Source of the DNA: a bacterium
Lineage (GTDB): Bacteria; Electryoneota; Electryoneia; Electryoneales; Electryoneaceae
NCBI GenBank assembly: GCA_020444265.1
Contig: JAHLLH010000001.1
Coordinates: 1 to 64,000 of the forward strand
Direction: 5' to 3'
DNA: 64,000 bases
Part shown: positions 9,899 through 19,060 of the stretch, piece after piece
How the letters are laid out: every line of letters starts with the position of its first letter
Numbering within the stretch: the stretch's first letter is position 1
Notes under the pieces: model-generated
Told to the model about the DNA's origin: nothing
Database searches by the model: none
The model's input: only the letters and a program-made list of their open reading frames with translations
Program-made: the position numbers and the translations under genes

Positions 9899-10810
9899 AT
9901 GGTGGAAATCATTCGCGAGATACATGTCCACGGACCTTTCCGCCTCTCGACGACAGTCAAAGTACTGCGTCGAGAGAGCACGCCGACTCATGCCCCGGAA
10001 TTTCCTGCCATCCTCAATATGTCTCTCGAAGTCCCCGGTGGTGCGGTTGAGGCGCGTGTCGTACAGAGACGTCCCAACACCAACCTCGAGGTGAGTATCC
10101 TTGGGGATGATGCAGATGAAGAAGCTGCCGAACTGGTTTGCGACCAGCTTTCCCGGATGTTGTCGCTGAGGTTTGACCCCAGCCAGTATTTCGAACAGAT
10201 CCAGGAAAATCCCTACCTGAGCAACATCGACAAGGTGCTACCCGACTTGCGGCCTTTGCTCTACCCAACTCCGTTCGAGGGGGTAGTGACCGCATTAATC
10301 GGGAGCCAGTTGTCGCCGCGTGAAACAACGATGCTGCTCAGCAATCTTCGTGAAGTCTGCGGGATTGTCCCCACCGGCCGTGTATCGGCTTCTCCGGCAT
10401 TTCCGGGGAAGTTTACCATGCTCGCCTTGCCAGACCGGATGCTTGAAATTGCTGGAATCCCCTTGCTTAAGGTGAGGATGATCAAGGATGTGACCGCCAT
10501 GATGGTGGGCGAGCCCGATTTGCTCGAGCACCTCGAGACAGTGGGGGATGTGGAACGAAGTATCAATCTTTTGACCACCCTGCCCGGGATCAATCGCTAC
10601 ATGGCTTTACGTCTCCTGAACTATGCATACGGACATCCTGATCTGCTGCTGGACAGTCCGATGCTGCGCAAGTCGGTGCAACGATTTTACCGGATGGGAA
10701 GCCTGCCGGATAGTTCCACGATTCAACGCTTGGCGGAGCCGTTCATCCCCTGGAGATCGTGGTGGACATTCCTGCTGGTGACTGCAGATGAAGTGGCTGT
10801 GAGTGTTTGA
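9899..10810 (+). CDS. AlkA-like DNA-3-methyladenine glycosylase (HhH-GPD family)
   Basis: 303 residues. The N-terminal ~110 residues match the AlkA N-domain layout. The HhH-GPD core follows: PTPFEGVVTALIGSQLS near 115, the helix-hairpin-helix TLPGINRYMALRLLNYA near 235, and LLLDSPMLRK where the family's catalytic Asp is expected. PWRSWWTFLL near the end equals the conserved PWRS helix of AlkA. It should remove alkylated bases and start base-excision repair. The ATG at 9899 gives a normal-length protein; an earlier in-frame ATG at 9845 would add 18 residues without family character. It appears to be a single-gene unit. Confidence 0.82.
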   Translation: MVEIIREIHVHGPFRLSTTVKVLRRESTPTHAPEFPAILNMSLEVPGGAVEARVVQRRPNTNLEVSILGDDADEEAAELVCDQLSRMLSLRFDPSQYFEQIQENPYLSNIDKVLPDLRPLLYPTPFEGVVTALIGSQLSPRETTMLLSNLREVCGIVPTGRVSASPAFPGKFTMLALPDRMLEIAGIPLLKVRMIKDVTAMMVGEPDLLEHLETVGDVERSINLLTTLPGINRYMALRLLNYAYGHPDLLLDSPMLRKSVQRFYRMGSLPDSSTIQRLAEPFIPWRSWWTFLLVTADEVAVSV

Positions 10811-10965
10811 TTTTACTGACCACTCGGTCAACTTACTACTGAGTACCCTGCACTTGGTTCTCCTACGCTTTTCTTTGTACTTTCCTAAGATAGAACAAAA
10901 GTTTCCGGTGGGCTCCATGGTACCATCCGGAGATGGACGGTTGACTTAGCACGACCGGAGGGGAG

Positions 10966-12654
10966 ATGAAGGGTTTGAACATTGAAAATGCTTGGGTAAA
11001 ACGGTTTGCTGTGGTTCTGCTTCTTCTGATGGTCGTGACATCAGCCGGGCAAGCCAGGTGGATCAACTTGCTCAATGAAAATTTCGAGTTGTGGCCGCTT
11101 GAGCACTGGGCGAATGGACTCTGGTTCTCAAATGGGCACTATTGGGATATTGCAGCTACTCCTGGTGGTCACGTTTGGGGGGTGGAAGAGAATACCATTT
11201 ACCACCCGGGTCATCCGATGGACATCAACTCACTCTGGTGTGCGGGGCTTCCAAATGACTTGCAGGCCGGTGTCGATTTTTACCCACCCAACTTCCTGGG
11301 CATTGCGTACTGGGGTCCCTTCAGCCTTGCTGAGGCGGTTGCAGCCTCCGGCAATCTCTATCTTTTTGCCGACTTAGAGAGCAATGCGTTCGGCAGTGGC
11401 GATGATTTCCTGATCATTGTCTCTCCGGAACCAACTGATGCAGCGACTTGGGATACCCTGTATGTCCGGGGCGATGAAGGGACCATGAACGAGTGGCGTC
11501 CTGTCTCCTTCGATTTCACCAATGCACGTGAACATGAGACGGGTGATTCGATTAGCGTGCTCGGTCAGGAAGATCTCTTCTTCGGAATCGTTTTTAACGC
11601 GGATGCAGACCAGAACGTTGGGTTTGGTGCCTTTGTCGATGACATCAACTTCGGGTATGACAACGGCGAGTTTGATTTTGAGCGCCGTTCGGTCAACCTT
11701 GAAGATCCGAACGATCCCAATCTTCAGTTTCAGAGTCTCTATGTGAACACGACCGTGCGTATCCGTGGTCGGTTCATGGCTCACGGGAATTATCTCAGCA
11801 ACGAGGTGACTCACCAGCTGATAATCAATGATGTCGTGGTCGACAGTGCCCGTGGCCAGTGGCAAGGTAGCACGTATGGTCAGCAGTACGAGATCTCGTT
11901 TGATTACCTTTATACTCCTACCGATACTGGAACGTGCGACATCTCATTCAGGCTGGATGTCTACGGCGAGCAGGAAGAGTATTCCGAGGAGAACAATGTC
12001 CTCGATTTCTCCTACCCGATCCTTGCTGAGAATGCTCCGCCATCCATCACTTTCATCCAGCCGGATGCTGACGGTGCCTGGGCAGGTGGGGACAGATTCC
12101 GGATTATCTACGAGGCCGTAAACACTCCCGCCAATGAGCTGGCGCACGTGAGCTTCTTCTACGATACTGACCTTGATCCAGTGCCGTCTACACCGGTTCA
12201 GGGAGCCTTGGGGCTTCCGATTACGAGTGTGCAGGATACGGCTTTCTGGTATATGGGAAGCGTGCCCGATGGTGAGTATACGATTCTCGCAATCTTGGAC
12301 GATTATTTCCATGATACGCGTCAGATCTACGCACAGGGCACCGTGACGGTGAATCATACGGATGTCGAAACTGATCCGGAGGGTCTGCCGGAAGAATTCG
12401 CCATCCAGTCCGCCTATCCTAACCCATTCAACCCGACGGTTGAGATCGCTTTTGCGCTGCCGCAACGTGCCGATGTCTACGCGACGTGGTACTCGGTGGA
12501 TGGCCGTCAGGTGGACAAGCAATTCCACCTGAACCGTTCCGCAGGCAACCAGCGTATCAGCTGGACCCCGCATAACCTGCCCAGCGGCGTTTACCTGTTG
12601 AACCTGAAGGCCGGTGATACCAGCCTGACACGGAAAGTGGTCTACATGAAGTAG
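10966..12654 (+). CDS. Secreted multidomain protein with type IX-style C-terminal sorting domain
   Basis: 562 residues. A signal peptide (residues ~1-32, ending GQA) is followed by a jelly-roll-like region (LLNENFELWPLEHW, then DDFLIIVSPEP), as in secreted adhesion modules. Next is a CARDB-like domain around 245-345 (VNTTVRIRGRF, EENNVLDFSYPI) and an Ig-like domain around 350-455. The last ~85 residues contain YPNPFNPTVEI and end GVYLLNLKAGDTSLTRKVVYMK-like, the sorting domain that routes proteins through the type IX system in the FCB group. The role is inferred to be on the cell surface or secreted. GGAGGGGAG directly precedes the ATG. No secretion machinery gene is in the window. Confidence 0.8.
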   Translation: MKGLNIENAWVKRFAVVLLLLMVVTSAGQARWINLLNENFELWPLEHWANGLWFSNGHYWDIAATPGGHVWGVEENTIYHPGHPMDINSLWCAGLPNDLQAGVDFYPPNFLGIAYWGPFSLAEAVAASGNLYLFADLESNAFGSGDDFLIIVSPEPTDAATWDTLYVRGDEGTMNEWRPVSFDFTNAREHETGDSISVLGQEDLFFGIVFNADADQNVGFGAFVDDINFGYDNGEFDFERRSVNLEDPNDPNLQFQSLYVNTTVRIRGRFMAHGNYLSNEVTHQLIINDVVVDSARGQWQGSTYGQQYEISFDYLYTPTDTGTCDISFRLDVYGEQEEYSEENNVLDFSYPILAENAPPSITFIQPDADGAWAGGDRFRIIYEAVNTPANELAHVSFFYDTDLDPVPSTPVQGALGLPITSVQDTAFWYMGSVPDGEYTILAILDDYFHDTRQIYAQGTVTVNHTDVETDPEGLPEEFAIQSAYPNPFNPTVEIAFALPQRADVYATWYSVDGRQVDKQFHLNRSAGNQRISWTPHNLPSGVYLLNLKAGDTSLTRKVVYMK

Positions 12655-12680
12655 GTGGACGAGTTGAGTTCAGCAAAATG

Positions 12681-12706
12681 TGGCCCGGTGCTGAAGCGCC
12701 GGGCCA
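12681..12706 (+). terminator. Probable terminator of the sorting-domain gene
   Basis: Arms TGGCCCGGTGC and GCGCCGGGCCA form an 11-base-pair stem (one G-T pair) closed by TGAA, 26 bases after the stop. The following run is only moderately T-rich. Confidence 0.7.
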
Positions 12707-12817
12707 CTCTGGTTCTGGGATGTGTGATTGGCTCTGTCGGCATGAAGATGGGGTAGATACTGTGCGTTCTTGTCAGTCATGACCTATCGTCGGACCAGCC
12801 TCTAGCGGGAATACAAT

Positions 12818-12845
12818 AAAGAAGCCCGGGAAGAATCCCCGGGCC
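12818..12845 (-). terminator. Terminator of the MFS gene
   Basis: Read on the minus strand, GGCCCGGGGA and TCCCGGGCTT form a stem followed by CTTTATTGT. It lies 30 bases beyond the minus-strand stop at 12875. Confidence 0.75.
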
Positions 12846-12874
12846 ATACGAACGAATCAAATCTATGCGTCATC

Positions 12875-14284
12875 TCAGGCAGTTTTGCGCCGTTCCACAT
12901 CCAGCCACTTCCGTGCGAGAATCAGGGTGATCGGGCTGATCATCGTTGAGATACCGACAATGATCCACATGAGTTCGGAGTTACGAGTTGCCTCGGTGGA
13001 CCCGGCCGCGCACAGGTTGGCAAGCAGGATGCCGGTAATCGGCCCCGCTCCGACCTTGGCAAAGAACATCGGAGCCTTGGAGTAGGCCATGTAGCTCGCC
13101 TCCTTGCCCTTCGGTGCGATGGTCGCGGTGTAATCATAGATACGCGGGGAATAGATCGCTTCACCAAGTGAAAGCATGACCTGGTACATCACAATCAACA
13201 TGATGGATTCACCAAACCCCATGAAGAAGACTGATCCCGCCGCAATGAAACTGCCCACCACAATCACATTGTAGGATTTCATCTTCGAGGTGATGGAAGT
13301 CATCACTGGAACAAGGAAGATAATGATCAGCGGATTGATGGAGTAAAGCTTTCCGGTCCACTCCATCAACCCGATTCGTTCCATGTAGAGGGGATAGAGG
13401 GAGTGATTGTACTGGAAGATCATCTTGACCAGCACAAGCAGGAAAATGAAAGCCATGAAAATCCAGAAGACTTTCTCGCTGACTACCTCCTTCATTACTT
13501 GCCAGGCCGATTTCCCTTCTGATTCTGCACGTGCCTTCTCAGTCTCCTCCGCATCCCCGGAACTGTCGCCTTCTTCATCACGTCCCAGCTCCTCTGCGGG
13601 AATGTGGGTTCGGACAAAGAAGATAACGACCACCAGCGAGACCAGAGTCGCAAGAACGGCAACAAAGAAGATGATCTGGATGGGGCGGACAATCAGGTCG
13701 AGCCCGATGAAACTGAACTGGATCGCTTCAGTGAAGGTGCTTCGCAGCCAGTCAAGGCTTATACCAGCGATGAAGCTGCCGACATTCATGACGACGTAAT
13801 ACCACGAGAAGGCGTACTTCTGCGCTTTCTTTGTGCTGAAAAGTTTGACTGCCGCCGCGATCAATGGAATCATGTAAGCGAAGCCGACCGACAAGACAAA
13901 GAGGCCGGGATAGACGATCCACGGTTCGGTGGTAAAGGTGATCGCAAGACGACCCACCAGCGCGATAAGCAGACCAACAATCAGTGCCTTTTTGATCCCC
14001 ATACTGTCTGCGATGAAGCCGACAAACAGCATGAAGAATGACATCGACGCAGAGAAAACACCGAATATCGTCCCTGCGGCCGTATCTGTCAGCCCCATGT
14101 CCTGTGTCAGGAAAATCATCAGAACCAGGACGGAACTGAAGTAGCAGAGGCTTTCGAGAACCTTGATCAGGTATGCAAACCAGATTTCACGTGGACAGTG
14201 GACGAGATTTTTTAATCCATCCCAGTAGTCCGTGGCGATACGCGCAAATAAAGTTGGTTGCCCTGCGGCGGTTGGTGCGGCCAT
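12875..14284 (-). CDS. MFS transporter, possibly peptide/POT-like
   Basis: 469 residues with about 12 hydrophobic segments and a charged, Glu/Asp-rich central loop near residues 240-265 (EELGRDEEGDSSGDAEE...). The segment GKEASYMAYSKAPMFFAKVGAG in the second half resembles PTR2/POT-type carriers, in which a proton drives peptide uptake. The substrate is not proven. The ATG follows AAAGGA with 7-base spacing. It is read divergently from the sugar dehydrogenase gene; the 294-base gap between them (14285-14578) must carry both promoters but shows no clear boxes. Confidence 0.75.
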   Translation of the reverse strand: MAAPTAAGQPTLFARIATDYWDGLKNLVHCPREIWFAYLIKVLESLCYFSSVLVLMIFLTQDMGLTDTAAGTIFGVFSASMSFFMLFVGFIADSMGIKKALIVGLLIALVGRLAITFTTEPWIVYPGLFVLSVGFAYMIPLIAAAVKLFSTKKAQKYAFSWYYVVMNVGSFIAGISLDWLRSTFTEAIQFSFIGLDLIVRPIQIIFFVAVLATLVSLVVVIFFVRTHIPAEELGRDEEGDSSGDAEETEKARAESEGKSAWQVMKEVVSEKVFWIFMAFIFLLVLVKMIFQYNHSLYPLYMERIGLMEWTGKLYSINPLIIIFLVPVMTSITSKMKSYNVIVVGSFIAAGSVFFMGFGESIMLIVMYQVMLSLGEAIYSPRIYDYTATIAPKGKEASYMAYSKAPMFFAKVGAGPITGILLANLCAAGSTEATRNSELMWIIVGISTMISPITLILARKWLDVERRKTA

Positions 14285-14578
14285 GTGCCATCCTTTCTAT
14301 GCCAGCCGTCGAAAAAACTACTTTGGAAAGTACAGCCAGAACCCCGGTCTATCCACAGCCCCGGGAGGTCGTTTCAAAAATCACGACAGGGATACGAGAT
14401 TAAAAGCACGTCGAAAACTCCCGGGGACGGACTGTATCGCTTGAAGAGGCACAAGAACCGTCTCTATCTCTCAGCAGGTGACAACAGGCCGCCGTTGCCA
14501 CATCCCTATCGGTCTGAGGATCGGTCCGAATGTGGCGAACGGGTTGTCGCTTTTCACACGGATGCAGGGGGAGGAGGA

Positions 14579-15715
14579 ATGATCACGTTCGCGAAACGCT
14601 CCGGGTTGCTCACCAGTGCAGGTGCGCTGATTATAAGTGCTGCATTGGCGATACTGCTGGGTTGCACAGACCCGGGTCAGGCTGATCCCAACGGGATGTC
14701 GCTGCCGGAAGATTTTATCCTTGAGGAGTACGCCACTGTTCCCAATGCCCGCTCAATGACACTGGGAGCAGAGGGGACGCTGTTTGTAGGAACACGCGAG
14801 AGCCGTGTTTACGCCGTCGTCGATGATGATCAGGACATGGTGGCGGATACGGTGTACGTGATTGCGGACGGTCTCACCCAACCGAATGGTGTCGCCTTCC
14901 GTGACGGCGCCCTCTATATCGCTGAAATCTCGCGTGTGCTGCGATTTGATGAGATCGAATCCAACCTCGACAGCCCACCGGACCCGGTGGTGATTCGTGA
15001 CGATTTCCCCACAGACCGTCACCACGGCTGGAAGTTCATAGCCTTCGGGCCCGATGACAAGCTCTATGTCCCGGTCGGCGCACCCTGCAATGTCTGTGAT
15101 TCGGAGGATGAACGGTACGCGTCCCTGATGAGGATGAATCCGGACGGTAACGAGCTCGAAATCTATGCGCGTGGCATCCGGAATACCGTCGGCTTCACCT
15201 GGCACCCGGAAACAGAGGAGCTCTGGTTTACCGATAATGGCCGAGACTGGCTTGGTGACAACCTTCCCCCGGATGAACTGAACCACGCACCCGAACAGGG
15301 TCTTCATTACGGTTTTCCCTTCGTACACGGGAACGGGATAACTGATCCGGAATTCGGCGATTCCTCTCCGGACGGCTTCAGCTACCAGCCTCCAGCGCAG
15401 GAACTTGGCCCGCACGTGGCCGCACTGGGGCTTCGTTTTTACACGGGAGAAATGTTCCCTGAAGAGTACAAGGGACAGCTTTTTATCGCCGAGCATGGTT
15501 CCTGGAATCGTTCAAGTAAAATCGGCTACCGTGTCATGCGAGTCCGTCTTGAGGAAGGTGTAGCGATGGAGTATGAGCCTTTTGTTACAGGTTGGCTGAA
15601 GGGGGATGGCCGTGTGACTGGGAGGCCTGTAGATGTGCAGCAACTCCCGGATGGGTCCATGCTGATATCCGATGATTTCGGCGGAAAAATCTGGCGTCTT
15701 CGCTATGGCCGGTAA
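14579..15715 (+). CDS. PQQ-dependent sugar (glucose/sorbosone) dehydrogenase-like lipoprotein
   Basis: 378 residues. The N-terminus is a lipoprotein signal: a hydrophobic stretch ending LLGC, with acylation expected on that Cys. The rest is a six-bladed propeller of the GSDH type: NARSMTLGAEGTLFVGTR, TQPNGVAFRDGALYIAE, the HHGWKFIAFGPDDKLYV blade with its His, RGIRNTVGFTWHPETEELWFTDNGRDW, and a final blade ending GGKIWRLRYG. Such proteins oxidise sugars in the periplasm using PQQ. A CNVCD pair near residue 178 may form a disulfide. Start chosen at the ATG with GGGGGAGG just upstream; longer readings lack a signal peptide. The stop overlaps the next gene by 11 bases, so the two are cotranscribed. 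Confidence 0.82.
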   Translation: MITFAKRSGLLTSAGALIISAALAILLGCTDPGQADPNGMSLPEDFILEEYATVPNARSMTLGAEGTLFVGTRESRVYAVVDDDQDMVADTVYVIADGLTQPNGVAFRDGALYIAEISRVLRFDEIESNLDSPPDPVVIRDDFPTDRHHGWKFIAFGPDDKLYVPVGAPCNVCDSEDERYASLMRMNPDGNELEIYARGIRNTVGFTWHPETEELWFTDNGRDWLGDNLPPDELNHAPEQGLHYGFPFVHGNGITDPEFGDSSPDGFSYQPPAQELGPHVAALGLRFYTGEMFPEEYKGQLFIAEHGSWNRSSKIGYRVMRVRLEEGVAMEYEPFVTGWLKGDGRVTGRPVDVQQLPDGSMLISDDFGGKIWRLRYGR

Positions 15716-16115
15716 ACCCCGCAAACCGACCGGGCCTGTTATTGTCTATGATGGCTCCTGTGGTATTTGTGAAGCGCTCAAAAGCTTCGCAGCATCTCAC
15801 CTTGCCCAGGGAATGCAACTCCAGTTCATCGCGCATCAGGATCCTGATCTCGCGAAATACGCTCCCGGTGTAAAGGTTGAACACGCTCAGGAGAAGGTGA
15901 TCGTTCTTTTAGAGGACGGTACACAACTGGAAGGCGCAACCGGGGTAGCCTGGGTGATGAAAAAAATGACCGATCCCTGGGCGCAGGTCGGTCACATCCT
16001 CGCGGTCGGGCCAATCACACAGCTTGCCCAACCGGTCTATCGTATGGTCGCTCGTTATCGCTCCCGCTTGTCGCGTCTCTTCGGCCTGACAGCCTGTCCC
16101 TTCCCGGCAGAATGA
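15705..16115 (+). CDS. DCC-family thiol-disulfide oxidoreductase-like protein (DUF393)
   Basis: 136 residues. It opens with VIVYDGSCGICEALKSF, the DxxCxxC signature of the DCC (DUF393) family, a thioredoxin-related fold with a presumed redox Cys pair. Pro/Gly-rich and basic segments follow (GHILAVGPITQLAQPVYRMVARYR), and the protein ends LTACPFPAE. No signal peptide, so probably cytoplasmic or membrane-associated. The ATG lies inside the end of the upstream dehydrogenase gene, giving translational coupling. Only one base separates its stop from that of the converging gene at 16117. Confidence 0.8.
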   Translation: MAGKPRKPTGPVIVYDGSCGICEALKSFAASHLAQGMQLQFIAHQDPDLAKYAPGVKVEHAQEKVIVLLEDGTQLEGATGVAWVMKKMTDPWAQVGHILAVGPITQLAQPVYRMVARYRSRLSRLFGLTACPFPAE

Positions 16116-16116
16116 C

Positions 16117-17160
16117 TCAGTTTTCGACCGTATCCATCCAGCCGTCCTGCGTGTGAATGAACGCGGCCCGCAGTGATTTTCCATCGCGTACTTCTCGTTT
16201 CAGCGCTTCGTAGGCTCGCTTCCGTGCACCACCATGGATGATCTCACCACCCTGTCGGACCGATGCGAAGGCTCGGTAGGCCAGCAGTGTGCCATCACTA
16301 CGGAAGACAGTGATGCCATCGCTGTGTAAGGCGCCTGTCAGGAGCTCGGTCAGTCCAGCCAGCTTTCGCGACTCAGCAAGCCCGGTAGGGTTGGCGTAGC
16401 CAGTCAAGATTTCTGCCATGTCAACAGGAGGCTGCGGACGAACCGCATCGGTGAAGCAGGAGGGCAGCTCATCGGAGCCATGAGGCACCACAGCAATCAA
16501 CGCTCCATGCGAGCCGAGGATGCCATGCTTGATCGAGTTGAAGAGGTACTCCCGCAGAAAGTTTCGTGCCTCTTCAGGAGCATCCTTGACCGCTGCGCTG
16601 GCAATGCGGTTGACCAGCTCGTAGGGCGATTGGGTGATGTCGCCATCGGCAGAGAAGAAGAAACGGCGGGTGTGGGCACGGTTCGATTCGAGCTCGAGGC
16701 AGCGATTAGCGATCCGTGCCACCTTAACCACGTTGATCGCGCGCTGGCTGTGGTTGACAAGTACATGCCTTGGCTCGTGGCCAATCGGCAGCGCCAAGCC
16801 GGCAAAGAGGCCGTACTCAAACTCGTCGCCGTTCGCGCAGATATATAGTTTCCAGCGATCTGTGCTCAGCGGAGCTCCTTTCAGAAGCATCTCTTCGGCC
16901 ACTGCATCGGAGTGATGGCTGTGACCGAGACAAATGCGCTGATGGGGGCCGAGAACCGATTCGAGGGGGTCAATCGTATCGAAAAGGTAGACCACGGGAA
17001 AGTAAGAGACTTCTTCGATTCGATAATCGATCATCGCCGCGACAAGGTGGGTCATGAAGCGGGTCAGCGATTCCTCGCCAAATCCTGCTTCCGTCAGGAA
17101 GCTACGTACCTCGTCCTGATAGAGGTTGATCAATGCGATGTGACGATTGCTCGAATCCAT
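16117..17160 (-). CDS. DAC-like putative nucleotide-sensor domain protein
   Basis: 347 residues, no signal peptide. The C-terminal part (TELLTGALHSDGITVF, then GTLLAYRAF and GGARKRAYEALK) follows the layout of diadenylate-cyclase-like sensor domains (the DACNV-type group), where GARxRA stands in place of the catalytic GxRHRA of true DisA-type cyclases. The N-terminal ~240 residues are a conserved region of unknown role with His-rich (LGHSHHSDAVAEE) and YLFDTIDPLES segments. This suggests a cytoplasmic nucleotide sensor rather than an active cyclase; the assignment rests on motif likeness only. The ATG at 17160 follows GGGGAG. It converges on the DCC gene. Confidence 0.55.
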   Translation of the reverse strand: MDSSNRHIALINLYQDEVRSFLTEAGFGEESLTRFMTHLVAAMIDYRIEEVSYFPVVYLFDTIDPLESVLGPHQRICLGHSHHSDAVAEEMLLKGAPLSTDRWKLYICANGDEFEYGLFAGLALPIGHEPRHVLVNHSQRAINVVKVARIANRCLELESNRAHTRRFFFSADGDITQSPYELVNRIASAAVKDAPEEARNFLREYLFNSIKHGILGSHGALIAVVPHGSDELPSCFTDAVRPQPPVDMAEILTGYANPTGLAESRKLAGLTELLTGALHSDGITVFRSDGTLLAYRAFASVRQGGEIIHGGARKRAYEALKREVRDGKSLRAAFIHTQDGWMDTVEN

Positions 17161-17364
17161 CCTCTCCCCATAGTCGATTCCAAGACGCAACAAGGTACAA
17201 TGTAAAGCGGGCTGGTGCAGGGAAGCTGAAGGTTTGACTGGTTTCCGATCTGGTCCTCTGAGCCATGTTCTCCAACCGGGGGTTAGCTTTCCTGTTGGTG
17301 TATCCTCTTTGCTTTTCAACAAGGAAAGATCGTCCTACTTTAGGCCATTCAACGGGAGATTGGA

Positions 17365-17577
17365 ATGACCAGAGGACAACTTACCTGGTTGGTGCTGTTG
17401 GCGTTGCCGTTCACGGTACCCTGGTGGTTCAGTGGGACAGCAGGCACAAGCCTGCTCGGGATGCCGTCCTGGGCGCTCTATGGCCTCATTTCAACCCTTG
17501 CCTATGCCTGTTTGGTTGCATGGATTATGGCGAAGAAATGGCATGTGCTGGCGAGCGAGGAGGATGAGGATGAGTGA
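17365..17577 (+). CDS. Small two-helix membrane protein preceding a sodium symporter (DUF3311-like)
   Basis: 70 residues with two hydrophobic segments (8-27 and 31-53), a KKW step and an acidic tail (ASEEDEDE). Small proteins of this size and topology often lie just upstream of, and overlap, SSS symporter genes, as here: its stop codon overlaps the symporter start as ATGAGTGA. It is probably an accessory subunit; that role is inferred from context. Confidence 0.72.
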   Translation: MTRGQLTWLVLLALPFTVPWWFSGTAGTSLLGMPSWALYGLISTLAYACLVAWIMAKKWHVLASEEDEDE

Positions 17578-19030
17578 GTCCGGATCGCTCCTCGGGCCCG
17601 GAGGGATAGTCGTCCTGATGCTCTACCTATCCGGCCTGCTGCTGATTGGTTGGGTGGGTCGGCGTGCCAAAAAAGAGAATACCCTCGCCGATCATTTCCT
17701 CGCAGGACGGAACCTTGGGCTGGTTGTCCTCTTCTTCACTCTCTACGCCACTCAGTACAGTGGCAACACGCTGATCGGTTTCGCGGGCAATGCCTACCGC
17801 CGTGGATTCATCATGATGATGAGTGTGACCGCGATGATGGCAGTCGTTGCCATTATCCTGCTCTATGCTCCTCGCTTGCAAGTACTATCCCGCAAACACG
17901 ATTACATCACTCCCTCGGATTTCATTCTCGACCGATACCAGTCGCCGCTACTCGCCCTGATGATCAGCCTGCTCGGTATCTGGGCGATGGCGAATTATAT
18001 CCTCTCCAATCTGATCGCGATCGGAACCATTGTCGAAACATCAACAGGCGGCACAATTCCCTTTGCGGTCGGTGTAATCGGGTTGTCGCTTGTGATGGTC
18101 GTCTATGAATCCCTGGGCGGGATGCGATCGGTGGCATGGACCGACCTGATGCAGGGTGCAATTCTGATGGTTGGGATCGGCTTGCTGTTTGTGTTGGTCT
18201 TCACTCTGTATGATGGCCCGTTGACCATCGCCCGCGAGTTGAACCTTTCACGCCCCGACCTATTCGCCGCTCCTAGCTGGGAGGAGAAACGTGGTTGGCT
18301 GAGCACGATCATTCTTCTCGCGTTTGGAATCGCGATTTATCCCCATCTTGTCCAGCGTTTCTTTGCGGCACGCGACCAGCGCGCTTTGCGACGATCCCTT
18401 CAATCGATGGTCTTCATGCCCTTTATCACGACCCTGCTCGTGGTTCTGGTCGCGATTGTCGGGCTCTGGCGTTTCCCAGAACTGAGCCGTGCGGACAGTG
18501 AACGGATTCTTCTGCTGGTCATCAACGACATGGCTTCTCATATCCCCCTCTTGTCGATCATGTTGGTGCTGTTTGTTTCAGCATCGGTGGCAGCGATCAT
18601 GTCGACGGTTGATTCCGCCCTGCTTACCCTCTCATCACTCTTCACCCAGGATCTCTACAAACCAGCCACCAAACGGACCGACCAGGCGCATTTGACGACT
18701 GTCGGTAAAGCCTTCAGTTGGGGAGTGATGGCGCTGATGGCGTGGTTGGCGATCATCCTGCCCAACACCATCTGGTGGCTGATCCAACTCAAACTTGCCT
18801 ATTTCGTGCAGGCTGCACCTGCAATTTTACTGGGAGTGGGGAAGGGTGCTCGACAGGATGCAGTCCCTGTCCTGGCAGGTCTCTTCGCAGGTCTGGGTAT
18901 TGTGTTGCTGCATACCATCCTCGTCCAGAGCGGAGTCGCCATCCCCGCGAAACCGTGGGGCATTCATGCGGGTGTTTGGGGGTTGGGGGTGAATGTATTG
19001 GTTGTAGCGGGGATGAAGGCGGTGCGGTAG
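17570..19030 (+). CDS. Sodium:solute symporter (SSS family)
   Basis: 486 residues with about 12-13 hydrophobic segments. It shows the SSS pattern: an early SGLLLIGWVGRRAKKENTLADHFLAGRNLG motif region, FFTLYATQYSGNTLIGFAGNAYRRG, VYESLGGMRSVAWTDLMQG in the middle (the family signature) and SASVAAIMSTVDSALLTLSSLFTQD with the conserved SxxDS. It couples sodium entry to uptake of a small solute, unidentified here. Translation is coupled to the small protein at 17365-17577. A hairpin at 19032-19060 separates it from the converging glgC. Confidence 0.88.
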   Translation: MSESGSLLGPGGIVVLMLYLSGLLLIGWVGRRAKKENTLADHFLAGRNLGLVVLFFTLYATQYSGNTLIGFAGNAYRRGFIMMMSVTAMMAVVAIILLYAPRLQVLSRKHDYITPSDFILDRYQSPLLALMISLLGIWAMANYILSNLIAIGTIVETSTGGTIPFAVGVIGLSLVMVVYESLGGMRSVAWTDLMQGAILMVGIGLLFVLVFTLYDGPLTIARELNLSRPDLFAAPSWEEKRGWLSTIILLAFGIAIYPHLVQRFFAARDQRALRRSLQSMVFMPFITTLLVVLVAIVGLWRFPELSRADSERILLLVINDMASHIPLLSIMLVLFVSASVAAIMSTVDSALLTLSSLFTQDLYKPATKRTDQAHLTTVGKAFSWGVMALMAWLAIILPNTIWWLIQLKLAYFVQAAPAILLGVGKGARQDAVPVLAGLFAGLGIVLLHTILVQSGVAIPAKPWGIHAGVWGLGVNVLVVAGMKAVR

Positions 19031-19031
19031 C

Positions 19032-19060
19032 GGTAGCACGGGCAAGATGCCCGTGCCACC
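19032..19060. repeat. Palindromic hairpin between converging genes
   Basis: GCACGGGC (19036-19043) and GCCCGTGC (19049-19056) pair perfectly, extended by GGT/ACC. It fills the gap between the symporter stop and the glgC stop and may end transcription from both sides, although no T-run follows. It resembles short palindromic repeats spread in many genomes, but differs from the pair at 148 and 25129. Confidence 0.55.

Noticed and set aside
13604-14041. Plus-strand frame opposite the MFS gene
   Set aside because: Its polar, Asp/Gln/Arg-heavy product mirrors a membrane gene on the other strand; no motif.
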